A DNA stretch of 64,000 nucleotides from Philhelius pedissequus. Its lineage: Eukaryota > Arthropoda > Insecta > Diptera > Syrphidae. Below are positions 47,687 through 58,750 of this stretch, piece by piece. Where the stretch lies: assembly GCA_910595825.1 (NCBI GenBank), contig OU343162.1, forward strand, positions 12,986,604-13,050,603, read 5' to 3'. A program made the position numbers and the translations under genes. The notes below the pieces were generated by a model. It saw nothing but the letters and a program-made list of their open reading frames with translations. It did not search any database and was not told the origin of the DNA. Numbering within the stretch: the stretch's first letter is position 1; each line of letters opens with the position of its first letter.

Positions 47687-48243
47687 ACGGGTCCGCCATC
47701 TAACGTTTTTTTTTTCAACTAGTGCTTATTTCGTGAATTGTAACACTTAGCTCATGTCTGATTTCACAGATAATTAGTTTTATCCTTCCGCTGAACGAAT
47801 ATGGTTGTGTATATGCTTAAACAACGCTCTCTAAGTGGGCCTGCGATCGACTTAGAGAAGATGCCGATTTTGCCAAAAAAAATCATCTTTTCAGATGAAG
47901 CTCATTTTGATCTTGGCGGGTATGTAACAAGCAAAATTGTCGCATTTGGGGCACAGAAAACCCGCACGCATACATCGAAAAGCTGATACACCCAAAACGA
48001 GTCACTGTTTGGTGCGGATTTTGGTCCAGAGGCATAATTCGAAAATGAGCAAGGAGTGGCCGTTACAGTCAATGGCGATCGTTATCGGGCCATGTTGAAT
48101 GAATTTTTGTTCACAAAAATTGAAGAGGAGGATATTGGCAATATTTGGTTTCAACAGGACGGCGCTACGTGTCACACAGCCGAAGCTAGACTCGATGCTT
48201 TGCGCCCATTTTCAAAAAAAAAAAAGTTATTTGGCGGACCCTG
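47687..48243 (+). mobile_element. mariner-like element, short deleted copy
   Basis: The left end ACGGGTCCGCCA and right end TGGCGGACCCTG are near-perfect inverted repeats, with TA flanks at 47685-47686 and 48244-48245. 557 bp; both transposase ends are missing. Confidence 0.78.
47801..48236 (+). pseudogene. mariner-like transposase relic
   Basis: Reads FSDEAHFDLGGYVTSKIV (first Asp), then after a frameshift AVTVNGDRYRAMLNEFLF and IWFQQDGATCHTAEARLD (second Asp). It stops at ALRPFSKKKK: the segment with the third Asp is deleted. The N-terminal DNA-binding half is also missing. It belongs to the same broad QQDGA group as the other copies here but is a different family, judged by its ends. Confidence 0.8.
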
Positions 48244-48689
48244 TATATAGCTACATATTATTCTCCTAACTTACATAATTAAAATCCATAACTTAGATTT
48301 AAATATACATTTGTAGGCACCTATATGTAACTATTCTTTGAATCATTAATTCGATAATTCATTATACTAAGAATCAAGGTAATCTTACCTACATAGGAAT
48401 TAAACCTGCATAAGATAATCACACTTAACTAACTAAACCTCAATGGTTAGCTATATTAAAGTTGTTAGATACAAGAGCAAGTTCGTGCGATCTAATTGTG
48501 CATTTTATTTTTTTAATTGTTTCTGTTATTATTTTTATTATTTTTTGTATAATAATATATTTTGTTAATTTGTATATGCTAATTTATTGAAAATGAATCA
48601 TAAGATAAGTATTTGACTTCAATATCAACCCCACTTTTACTAAGAGAGGTGCAAAAATGAAGTTTATAAGTGTACAGCTTTTTTGACGC

Positions 48690-48990
48690 TCACATATATA
48701 TATCGCAAGTAAAAATATTGGTGTACCCCAAGGTTCAGTTTTATCTCCGACACTCTTTCCCGTATACACCAATTATGTATCTATTCCATTACTCTGTAAT
48801 GGAATACAGCAAAGTTAAATGAGCAATGAACCGCAAAGAATTGAATACTTCAAGAACTTAATGTTGTTAAAGTGGAGGCTTACTGCCCTTAAAAAACTTG
48901 AGCTTCTAGAAATATCCATCAGTTTACTTCAAAGCTCAAATTCAGCGGTACTGAAAACATGAGGCAATCGTTTCATTTCAAATATTTTTC
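48690..48990 (+). pseudogene. remnant of reverse transcriptase family NL-C
   Basis: One frame reads IGVPQGSVLSPTLFPVYTNYV, the PQGS motif region of a non-LTR reverse transcriptase; about 150 bp later ASRNIHQFTSKLKFSG matches ASRNAHQFTLGPNFG of the copy at 54885-56400. Most of the sequence between them is deleted. Confidence 0.6.
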
Positions 48991-48994
48991 TTTA

Positions 48995-49940
48995 ACCAAA
49001 AAAAAAAATGAATAATTGTTTGTGTATCTTCTAAAGCCAGACATGTGCCCAGCCCTATTTTCTGCTTCTGCAAAATAATGGTACATTATGTACACACATA
49101 TATTTCTTAAATACTTCTGAAACTCCATTTATTTGATTTAATATGAAACTGATTGATGTTACATTTTTGTGTGTTAAATTCAAGAATTGTCGTTCCACTT
49201 TCGGAAAACAAAACAGTTTTTGAGAAATTGCATCACTTTATTTGTTGGAAACAGAAACCGTTTATGGATGCGGCGTAATTGGTTATGTCGCAAATTGTCG
49301 CGTCAAATGTTTTGATTAATTCGAATCAAGCTCAGTTTCGAATGTCCTTCTGTTATGGTCGTATGTATGTATTTATATGAACTGATGTTTTAGAGGGAGA
49401 ATTTGAATTTGACAGATGGTTTATGGCTCAGTAGTGTGATTTATTACTTGAATTCTTGAATGGATGGCAAAATGGTAGGTATACAACAAATAGCCCGCCA
49501 TGTCAGAGGCATAATTTTATATGAGTAAGTACATATATGTTAAAATATGCGTAGATACTGCTTAGATATGTTATATGTATATTTTTTTATTACTAACGGT
49601 TATTTGTTGTTATACAATGTTACATGTTTTTTTTATTTTGTAAAATATTTATTGAATGCTGCTAAATTTTTTACATTCTAGATTTCTGATTGATTAGTGT
49701 TAGTGTTAGCAAAATGATTTAAATGCATAAATGAATACCAAAGTAGGTATGTATATCTAATTTAGGGGAGCGGGTTCATTTGAATATTTAACTGAATTAA
49801 AAGGATATCATCGAGCGTTTGTCTCATAGCACCATGAAAATTTAAAAGGAATTAGTCATTCAGAGAACATATTTCTGAAGATTAAGAAGGGACTAACATT
49901 TATATGGGGCAGGGGATGAGGGTGAAATCCACAATTTTTA
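48995..49940. other. spacer, nothing recognised
   Basis: No convincing frame or repeat. Confidence 0.4.
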
Positions 49941-49945
49941 AAATA

Positions 49946-50430
49946 AGAAGGTGTTTTTTTTTTGTAATACAATTCTATATGCTACTGAAACTACTCAGTC
50001 AAGTAGAAGACTTAGCATTATAATTAATTGGACTTGTCGAATTATTGATTCAAAATAGTTTTTAATGGCCTTAAGACCACAAAATTTGCGTTTCGTCCCG
50101 GATATTTCTCTTGGACTCATAAGTTAGTTAGTGAGCGCCTTACCAATACCCAATTTTTGTTAAGTTCAGTTCAACTTACATGTATCTTTTGACACAAAAA
50201 AAAAACAATGTGAACTATATCCAACAAGATTAAAATTTTAATCATTAAAATTGGAAGATTTTGTCCTTGGCCAGACATAGTTCATATTGTTTTTTCGTCA
50301 AAAAATACATGTAAGTTGAACTGAACTTAACAAAAATTGCGTATTGGTAAGGCGCTCACTAACCAACTTGTGGACTGGATGGATTTTGTGGACTAAAGGC
50401 CGTAAAGCTATTTTCAATCAATTTTAAAAA
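49946..50430. mobile_element. inverted-dimer copy of the hammerhead-bearing element
   Basis: 49946-50180 is homologous to the insertion at 54412-54653. The sequence then turns back on itself: left arm about 50038-50220, right arm about 50277-50426, with shared text such as TAAGTTCAGTTCAACTTAC and GGCGCTCACTAAC. The loop holds a 16-bp perfect palindrome GATTAAAATTTTAATC (50228-50243). The right arm has lost the hammerhead stem II region. No coding capacity. Confidence 0.7.
50068..50133 (-). ncRNA. degenerate hammerhead ribozyme
   Basis: Minus strand: CTTATGA where CTGATGA is required, then GTCC...GGGAC stem II, GAAAC, and a GTC (50077-50075) in the cleavage-site position; UAA before the core can pair with UUA after the GTC. 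The G-to-T change in the core should inactivate it. Compare the copy at 54.5 kb, which has an intact CTGATGA. Confidence 0.55.
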
Positions 50431-50818
50431 TATCTCGAAAGCTGTAATAGTTGAAGTTTTCGTTATTCTACACAAAACAGACAGTTATACCTTTTTTAGT
50501 ACAGTAAATGTTGAAAAAATGAAAGCATTTAAGACCAAATCTAAGTCAGACTCTAAAAATACGTTATAAGATGAGAGTCTACTTTTTAATAAATTTAAAC
50601 GACAAAAGAATACTTTAACGTTGAAAAGGTTTCTAACTTTAATAAGAGCAAACTGCTTCTTTATCTTTTTTGGAAAATATTTTATTCAGCTAATGTTTGA
50701 TTTTTTTTATAACAAAAAATTACAAAGAAATATTTTCTAAAGAAGAAGATTTAAATATTTTTGAACAGCAACCCGAAAATATATAAAGTTCGACAAATTA
50801 CATTCGAAAAATTTGAAG

Positions 50819-51184
50819 ACATTGGCGCAAAATTTTAGTCGAATTAGTAATATGTTAAATCATTTAAGTATGATACTAGGCTAAAAAGAAAATTTTGCCA
50901 GTTTAGTATCGTACTAATTTCTTAACATTTTATTAAAGTTAAAATCACAAAATGGCTACTTTATTTTTTTGAGTATCGTACTATATCAAATTATGTTCGC
51001 TTACTTGTTTGCACTATCTTAGGCGGGTTTAGTTGTAGATTTAAAAAAAATAGATTTATTATGGTGCTAATTAAAAAGCGTTTAAAATTAGGAAAATATT
51101 AGTAAAGTGCTTTAATATTATCAAACTGTTAAGTAGTATTACGCTAAGCTTCTAACACCAGGCTGTTTAATATCTAGCGCCATT
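50819..51184 (-). mobile_element. MITE family M1, copy 2
   Basis: Ends CATTGGCGCAAAATTTTAG and, reverse complemented, CAATGGCGCTAGATATTAAA are imperfect inverted repeats. The body aligns in reverse complement with 20763-21095. I found no clean target duplication. Confidence 0.65.
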
Positions 51185-51559
51185 GAATCTTATTCAAGTT
51201 TCCGATTTAACTTTTGTCCAAAGACAATCCCACAATTTTATTCCAATATTTTAGGAGCAATTCATAGAATTGTACATTCAACACAATACACAGACTGATG
51301 TCGCCAAAGAAATTTGTCCTCTGGGCACGGATTTTCTTTTCTTCACGATTTTACAATTGGAGCACTAGTAGGGTCTTTAGGTTTTTTTCGTTTTCGCAAT
51401 GCACATACTCAAAAGAAAGCAAATACATTTAGTTTTAATTTTAAATTGATGTGATTCAAATTTCTTTGTTTAATTCTGGTTTTGTTTGATTCCTAAATTT
51501 GTTAAAACTTCGAAATTTTTCCAATTTTATATTTTGCTGCGGAAAAAGTTTATTTTGGA

Positions 51560-51850
51560 ACAAAAAATTATCACAATGTCAAAATACAGTTTTTTGCCAA
51601 CCTGTCAAGCCATGAACTGCCACAATCCATTGAAGGATGACTCCGATTTAAATGGATTAAAAAACTTATACAAAATTTAAATATTACCTCAGAAAATAAG
51701 GATGAGACCGACACCGAGACGATCCTGCACATTAAAATTTGCACGAGAAAAAGGCGAGACCAATATAGAGATGAGGCTTGGTTAGACGAGGCCGATAAAA
51801 GACTGAATTTTTTCGATTTTGACGAGACCGAGACAGACGAGACTAGAGAC
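51560..51850 (+). repeat. dispersed repeat with GAGACGAG-rich tail
   Basis: CCTGTCAAGCCATGAACTG and the following roughly 40 bp match 63130-63190 in reverse complement. A region rich in GACGAGACCGAG follows, as beside the other copy. Confidence 0.6.
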
Positions 51851-51859
51851 TAAATAAAG

Positions 51860-52875
51860 GTCTCTGGTCTGTTATATCTGTTATATAGTAAAAGAAACTT
51901 ATAAACATTAAGTTAACATAAAAATAAAAAAACTCAGTCTCAAAAATAGTACTAATTATTTTTAAAATTAAAAGTAAAGAAGTTTTAATAAAAACTTCAA
52001 ATACCTATTATAAAAATAATAAATGAAAAAAATATTAAATCTATTGCATCTTCATAAAAATTATTTAATTTAATATCTAAAGCATTATTGTAATTATTTT
52101 TTACAACAACATTTTTAGGGATTTCGTTATTATGAAAACTTTGTTTTTTATTTTGAATTGATTTCACAGTTCACTGGTCGTTGAAAAAAAATGAGTCAAT
52201 CGAATATCTTTTCATCAGTACAAAACTTGCTGCATTACAGAAGCGAAATATTTACAAAAAAATTTTTCTTGAAAAACAAATCTGAATAAAAGTAACTAGA
52301 ATTATCTTGAAAATTCCGCTAAAAATAAGTGAAATGTCACTAAAATGGCAAAGTTGGTTGCCAGCCCTTCGAATGACATCCGGTATAAAAAAATGTATCA
52401 AATCGTTGGAGGATTTTTCGAAATAATTAAGATTTACCGAAGACGTTTAAGTACCAATTCTCAAGAAAATTGTCGTTTGTTGTCTTTTGATCATAAGCAA
52501 CTTGACTAGACCAAGGTTAGCACACGATACCACGTAAGACTAAAACGTTCGATCGATCAAACAATCATCGTTTCAAAGATTGCCATCTCTATATTTACAT
52601 ATAAACATTCTACGTTTAATAATAAAAGATATAAAAAAGATTTGAAAAATGAAAAAAAGCTCGTCTGCAGTCTGAATATTTGCCCAATTTCAATAAAATT
52701 GTTTATATGTGTTCCCTATACAGAGCAGAAGGCATTCGAATAGCATATTTTGAGCCACAAAAGATAGGTAGAGAAAAATATTCAAAAAATTGAAAAATTG
52801 AATTTATCCGAATACTTTCGATTTTCAGTATTTTTATTCGCGAGCCAATCACATCGAGAGAGTTTAATCGGCGAA
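51860..52875. other. spacer, nothing recognised
   Basis: AT-rich; no convincing frame. Confidence 0.4.
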
Positions 52876-52881
52876 TACATT

Positions 52882-53488
52882 AGTAGGTACTGGGGCACTT
52901 GAAGCTGGGAACCAAATTCTACAATGCAAATTGAAGTGAGTAGTGAAGTGCCACGTTTTATGTAGCGACCTTTATGATGGTGATTTAAGAAATCCACTTG
53001 ATACCGATCTTCAATGACATTGTGTATTTTCATTCAAATGCACACCACTCAATTTATAGCTTCAACCCTCAAACCCTATCAAACTCCAAGCACACTAAGT
53101 CGATGCCCTTTTCCCCGAAATCAATATATCTGATGAAACATAATATAATATACATAAAATCCACTTGATCTATTTTCTCGAATACAGATCCTGAATGGCA
53201 TTGCCTATACAAACATACACACATTTGCTCCTCAAAAGATCCCTACAACCAGCCACAAAAAAAAAACATTACGAAACGTCATAAAAAAATAAAACTGAAC
53301 CGACTTGTGCACCAATAGCCCCGACAAAGAAAACCCACCCAATTAAAAAGTAATTAATAAACACCCACCATAAACAAACCATCGAAAAGGTCGCTACATA
53401 AAAAGTGGCACTTCACTACCCACTTCAATTTACATTGGCTCTTATGGAGAATTTGAGATTCCCAGCTTCAAGTGCCCCAGTACCTACT
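52882..53488. mobile_element. MITE with about 100-bp inverted repeats
   Basis: Arms 52882-52984 and 53377-53488 are imperfect reverse complements (AGTAGGTACTGGGGCACTTG ... TAGCGACC). TACATT flanks both ends (52876-52881 and 53489-53494). The interior holds a diverged direct repeat (CCACTTGAT...CAGATC near 52996 and 53160). Non-coding. Confidence 0.7.
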
Positions 53489-54411
53489 TACATTCGTTTA
53501 CATTTGCACTATTACAGAGACTTGGTATAAATGTTCTTTTGTATGCAGATTATATTATACTCTTAGCTGATAGTCTCGTCAAGCTGCAATCTATCATCAA
53601 TAAGTTCAGCACCTACTGCGAAAAATGTAACCTCGAAGTAAATTTAGAAAATTGTTATACTCGTATTTAGGAATGGAGGTCGCAGAGCAGAGAGTGAAAA
53701 TGGTACTTTAATGAAGCTGAAATTAAAATAACAAACAAATACAAGTATCTCGGCGTCATATTTACTTAAAACATGTCATGGTCTGAACATCTGACAACAA
53801 GACTGGCAACGTCGAAAAATGCAATAAACGCTACCTGGTCGAAGCTTATAAAAAACAAACACGTTCCACACTCAGCCAAATTTCAAGTCCACGATGTAGC
53901 CACAAGGTCGATTATATATTATTGTGCACAGGTGTGTGGGTACAACGAGCACCCCCAAGTTGAAAAATTACAAAGGTTCTTCGTTAAAAGATGTTTCAAC
54001 CTGCCCGATAACACACCAAACTATGTAGTACATATTGAAACTGGTCTGTCGAAAGCATGTCTCACAACACTGAACGTACATTTCGGATATATACGCAGGA
54101 TATTAAGTCTTCCCCTTGATAGATTGCCCGGCATCCTCTCTTTGGCGGTACTTCAAAAAAATATTTATTGGGCCCAGGAATGGTCAGGCCTTTTCCTAGT
54201 AAACGGAATATATTTCAACGTCAATGCCAGCAACTTTGAATGGAAAAATGCTTATCACATGCTTTTGGATAGCCTTAAGGAAAAATTATGGAAGTTATTT
54301 AACGATCTTGCTCTTCAATCTCAATTCCATGACGAATACTGCAACTTATCCCTCACAGATTTACCCAATTATTTCGATGACTCAAATTCACGAGAAATGA
54401 TGAGTCTTATA

Positions 54412-54653
54412 AGAAGTTTTTTTAATAATACAAATTCTATATACTACTGAAATACATCAGCCAAGTAGAAGACTTAGCACTATAATATTTGGACTTGTTG
54501 AATTATTGATTCAAAATAGCTTTTAACGGCCTTTAGTCCAACAAAAATTGGCGTTTCGTCCCGGTGATCTCACATGGACTCATCAGTTGACTAGTGAGGA
54601 CCTTTGTCAATACGCAATTTTTGCCAAGTTCAGTTCATCTAACATAGATTTGG
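54412..54653 (-). mobile_element. 242-bp hammerhead-bearing insertion with 11-bp target duplication
   Basis: TGAGTCTTATA occurs at 54401-54411 and 54654-54664. Leaving out the insert and one copy of the duplication lines the reverse transcriptase up with its 57-kb relative with no gap, so the element ends are secure. The insert is non-coding, shares its sequence with 49946-50180, and carries a hammerhead motif on the minus strand. The TSD length argues against LTR-type (4-5 bp) integration. Confidence 0.85.
54525..54605 (-). ncRNA. hammerhead ribozyme, core intact, cleavage site altered
   Basis: Minus strand: CTGATGA (54586-54580), stem II GTCC (54579-54576) pairing with GGAC (54561-54558), an inner GTG/CAC pair closing an AGAT loop with a two-by-two internal loop between, then GAAAC (54557-54553). 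This is the textbook arrangement, with the internal loop in stem II seen in natural fast hammerheads. GGUC upstream (54602-54599) can pair with GGCC (54531-54528) as outer helix I. The expected GTC cleavage triplet appears as GAC at 54538-54536, so this copy is probably inactive. Confidence 0.7.
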
Positions 54654-54884
54654 TGAGTCTTATATTAAAAGCACGATGTGCGTTACTGGATTTGAATGGA
54701 AGGGCGTTTCGTTACAACACTGTCGGACTTTGCACAATATGTAACCTTGATGCAACCGCTCAGAGTTTCTCAATATACTGAATGGCAAATGTTACTTAAA
54801 ACTATACAAATTCTTAAAACATGTTATGAAAAAGGCAGAAAGTATTATGACTCCTCCTGTACTTGAAAGCGTAAACGATTTTAT

Positions 54885-56400
54885 GGGACTGAGTCGTCAA
54901 AGACCTTGATATACACAAATCCGCTGGCCCGGATAGTATCCCTCCCATCGTTCTGAAGAGGTGTTCTTCAACGCTGGCAAAACCACTGCGTAAGCTTTTC
55001 CATCGGTCCTACTCTACAGCTCTCTTTCCGATTGGATGGAGAACAGCATTTGTCCAGCCTGTGCCTAAAAGAGGCGCATATTTTCAACCTCTAATTACCG
55101 TCCAATTGCACTTACATCCCTTCTTTCCAAGGTCATTGAAACGCTGATTAATTATCAGCTTAAGAAATATCTTGAAGAACGAAAGCTCCTTAATGACCGG
55201 CAGAATGGCTTTCGTAGCAATAGGTCCACTGGTTATCTGATGGTATATCTCACCGAACAGTGGCACAAATCTTTATATCGTTTTGGAGAAAATAAGATTA
55301 TTGCACTTGATATTTCAAAGGCATTTGATAGAGTTTGGATTCAAGCTCTCTTATCGAAAATGCGTGCATTTGGTATCGATGAATCTCTTCTTCGTTGGAT
55401 TAGAAATTACCTTTCAAGTAAGTTGTATTGGACGGTATCAAGTCTGATATTTACAAAATAAGTGCTGGTGTTCCCCAGGGCTCCGTATTTACTCCGAACC
55501 TTTTTCTCATTTTTATTAATGATCCCTTATCTGGAACTTCTAATCCACTCAATTGTTTTGCTGACGATAGTACGCTCAGCTTTTCATATTCGTTTTCAGA
55601 TGCACCTCCTTGTTCTTCGGATGTACAACTGCAACGGCAACGTATGATAAGCTCAATAAATTCTGATCTTGACAGCATTGTCCAATTAGGAATAAAAAAA
55701 CGCGTAGAATTTAATGCTTCAAAAACTCAGTGCTGCCATCTGTCGTTAAAGCTGAACCCACCCCACATGCCGCTATCAATGAAGCGGCACTTGCATTGAA
55801 GAAACCGATCAGCTTTCAGTAATTGGCATGTGCATCACAGACCACCTCTTGTGGAATGAACACATATTTGATGTCGCCATAAACGCTGCAAAATGTTTGG
55901 GCTTTCTTCGAAGATGCAAGAAATTCTTTTCCCCGTCTGATCTGGCTGTAATCTATAAAGCCTTCGTTCGTCCAAAGCTGGAGTATAACTCGCACATTTG
56001 GGCAGGAGCACCCAAAATTCAGAATAGAACTCTAAAAATAATAGACGATAGAACTATAATGGAAAGATTTACATCTCTAGACCACCGTCGATATGTTATA
56101 TGTCTCACTATTTTATCGCTATTTTTATGAACATTGTTCGAGCGAAATAGCCGGTTGCATTCCTCCCCTTAAACTTTTCAACCGTAATACTCGCGCTTCT
56201 AGGAATGCTCATCAGTTTACCCTTGGGCCCAATTTCGGACGTACTGTGAAGTACAGAGATTCTTTCTTTAACTTTTTTCGTACAACACGTATGTGGAATG
56301 CTTTACCAGGCTCTATTTTTCCCCCTCATTTTGACATTCTGAACTTCAAAACTAATGTACATCGGTATCTCCTTTTTAATCCTTCCCTATTTTCCTAAAG
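54885..56400 (+). pseudogene. non-LTR reverse transcriptase relic, family NL-C
   Basis: In order: DIHKSAGPDSIPPIVLKRC, a NYRPI-like region, LNDRQNGFRSNRSTGYL, IIALDISKAFDRVW (palm), SAGVPQGSVFTPNLFLIFIND, CFADDSTLSFS (FADD in place of YADD, possibly functional), then the thumb and a C-terminal part with YKAFVRPKLEYNSHIWAG and FFNFFRTTRMWNALP. At least five frameshifts or stops. It resembles jockey/CR1-type elements; the SFF-RT-RLWN-LP tail is typical of that group (from memory). It lacks an endonuclease domain and abuts the NL-B copy upstream, so one probably inserted into the other. Confidence 0.83.
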
Positions 56401-56404
56401 CTCG

Positions 56405-56636
56405 CACTGTGCTTGTCATGTTTAGGGTAGCCAAAACTCCTTTAAAGCGGGTTTATTATAAAAAAAAATACTATACACTATAGAAACTTAATTGCAATTG
56501 AATACAATTAAACTAAAATAAAACTTAAATACAAGCTAAGCCAACATTTAAATTGTAAAACTTTTTAACCTGGCAGACAACTCTAATAAGTTACTGTACT
56601 AATTAATTTTGTAAACCAGCAGAATCTTGTTTTTAT
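56405..56636. other. spacer between two retroelements
   Basis: AT-rich; contains CCTGGCAGACAAC, which resembles the CTGGCAGACGGCAA motif of the NL-B 3' UTR and may be a scrap of that family. Confidence 0.4.
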
Positions 56637-56649
56637 TATTATTTTTTTG

Positions 56650-58750
56650 TTTCACAGCTACTGAATCACGATGCACTAGGTGCCCATACTATTCAATATG
56701 CTCAACCCGGTTTTTATGAAGACGCACTAGATAGTCCAATTTGTGTGGAAGAAGTTTGGGTAGCGGTAAACGGTCTCAAAGATGGAAAAGCGGCTGGATC
56801 AGATAGGATACCATCGGAATTCTATAAGTATGGCACAGAAGAACTCATCAAAAACCTAACAGAAGTATTTAACAATATACTTGAACATGGAAACATACCA
56901 CAAGAATTTAAAGAAGCACTCATTTTTCCGATATTTAAAAAAGGAAACACAATGGATCCAGCAAATTACAGAGGAATCTCATTCTTAAACGCCTCATACA
57001 AAATATTTACATCAATTCTTCAAAATCGACTCAGATCATGATAGATAGGGTTTTAGACCAGGATACTCAACAATAGACCATATCTTTCTTCTAAAAAGCA
57101 TAGCTGATTCGTTCGTGGCAAAAAATAAAAAACTATACGTGTTTTTTGTGGACTTTAAAGCTGCATTCGATACGATAGACAGAAATGCCCTAATGTTCAA
57201 ATTGTTTGGTTTGGGAATGACACTTAAGTTTGGCCGTGTTCTACAGAACTTATACATGGATACCACAGCAGCAGTATGGGATGGTGAAGATATATCCGAA
57301 TGGTTTCAAACTAGAACAGGTGTTAGACAAGGATGCACACTCAGCCCAAGTTTATTCTCACTCTTTATTGAGGACATTATCGGTATTCTACCAGGAGGTA
57401 TTGAATATGCTGGAATCCTCATCAAAGCTCTACTTTTTGCAGATGATATTGTTATGCTCTCATACTCGCCAGAATCACTTCAACTAATGATTAACAAATT
57501 AAGCGCATATTGTACGTTATGGAAACTAGTAGTTAACCTGGAAAAGTCGAAGATCATGATATTCAAGGGTGGCGGTGGTAGATTGAGCTCAAGAGAACAA
57601 TGGACTTACAACAATGAATCTATCGAAGTTGTTAAGGATTATAAATATCTTGGAGTCTACATAACAAAGAACTTGAGTATGGAAAAACATCTCTCTGAAA
57701 AATTAGCGAAGGCGAAAACTGCAATTAATACCGCATGGAAGAATATCTTTAGTAACAGACATATATCACATAGTGTTAAATACAAAGTGTTTGAATCGGT
57801 GTCCCAATCCACATTGTTGTATGCGGCCCAAGTATGGGGTGCAAAAAAATACGAAACTGTTGAAAAATTACTTAGATTTTATTTGAAGCGCATATTTCGA
57901 CTTCCCCAAAATGCGCCAAATTACATAGTAATGTTAGAGTCGGGCATCTCTCCAATGTTTATTAAAACATTAAAATTGAATGTTGATTACATCATTAAGG
58001 TATTGAATATGCCGGATTTTCGCCTACCAAGAAAAGCTGCTCTTCAAGCAATACGTAGCAGATCTGGATGGTTTAAGGATTGGCTCGATCTGGCCCAAGA
58101 AGCTAATGTAGAATTAAATCTTAATGACTTGAACTCATGGAAACCAGCACTATACAAACTGATCTCAGATTTAGATGACCGTATAAGAGTAAGGTATGCG
58201 GAGGAAGCAGCAGAATCAATGCACAGAATGATCTACAGTAAACTGAACCATAATATGAACGTAAAAAATTATTTTAGAGATGACCACTCCATTGAAGAAA
58301 TATCACCCATGTTCAGGATGAGAGGTGAATTACTGAATCTTAATTACGTACCGCATCGTGAGGATTTACCTATCTTTTGTGAAATATGTAATATGGATGA
58401 GAGAGAAGATATTTTTCATTTTCTTGGTAGATGTCCAATACTAAGGGAAACACGAAGACATATATTTGGTAAAGATTTTTTATCCGAAGAGGTGATTTTA
58501 GGATACTTAAATGAAATGAATGTACCCAAAATGTACAAATTTTGTAAAATTGCACTAGTGTATAGAAATAGAATTTTAAGTGAAAATTTTTGAACCTGAA
58601 TTAATACTTAAATTGGTTTATACATTTGTAATGAAAAGCTATAATTGTCAATCTGGCAGACGGCAAATGCCATGCTATATTGTATGTACATAATTTTGTT
58701 ACTAATATTTAATACAGAATAAAAACAATCTATCAAAATCTATCTAAATC
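56650..58750 (+). mobile_element. 5'-truncated non-LTR retrotransposon, family NL-B, copy 2
   Basis: TATTATTTTTTTG is duplicated at 56637-56649 and 58751-58763, setting the ends. The 3' UTR contains CTGGCAGACGGCAA and ATGCTATA, shared with the copy at 60313-61836, and ends in a short ATCTATC-type repeat after a GAATAAAAA signal. 2.1 kb, with no endonuclease part. Confidence 0.85.
56745..58593 (+). pseudogene. reverse transcriptase of NL-B, nearly intact
   Basis: The first part, 56745-57041, gives KDGKAAGSDRIPSEFYKYG and NYRGISFLNASYK, then a stop; a small deletion and frameshift at about 57030-57045 separate it from GFRPGYSTIDHIF. The second part, 57115-58593, is a 492-residue open frame: VDFKAAFDTIDR (palm Asp), RTGVRQGCTLSPSLFSLF, LLFADDIVML with the catalytic FADD near residues 107-111, thumb, a helical region, and a C-terminal zinc finger C422-x2-C425...H...C near CEICNMDERED / HFLGRCP. 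Of the three copies this is the least damaged. The FADD aspartates are intact. Clade not determined. Confidence 0.9.

Larger units (their letters stand above)
53500..54860 (+). pseudogene. non-LTR reverse transcriptase relic, family NL-B, copy 1
   Basis: Starts inside the palm with LLYADYIILLADS (expected YADD is YADY), then CEKCNLEVNLE, NKYKYLGVIF and a 225-residue open segment at 53773-54450 that follows the 57-kb copy over its C-terminal half. At 54412-54653 a foreign 242-bp element interrupts it; after that, from 54665, LKARCALLDLNGRA and LCTICNLD continue the homology to the C-terminal finger. Part of the finger is deleted before YLKLYKFLKHVMKK. Stop codons and frameshifts before 53773 confirm decay. 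Confidence 0.85.
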
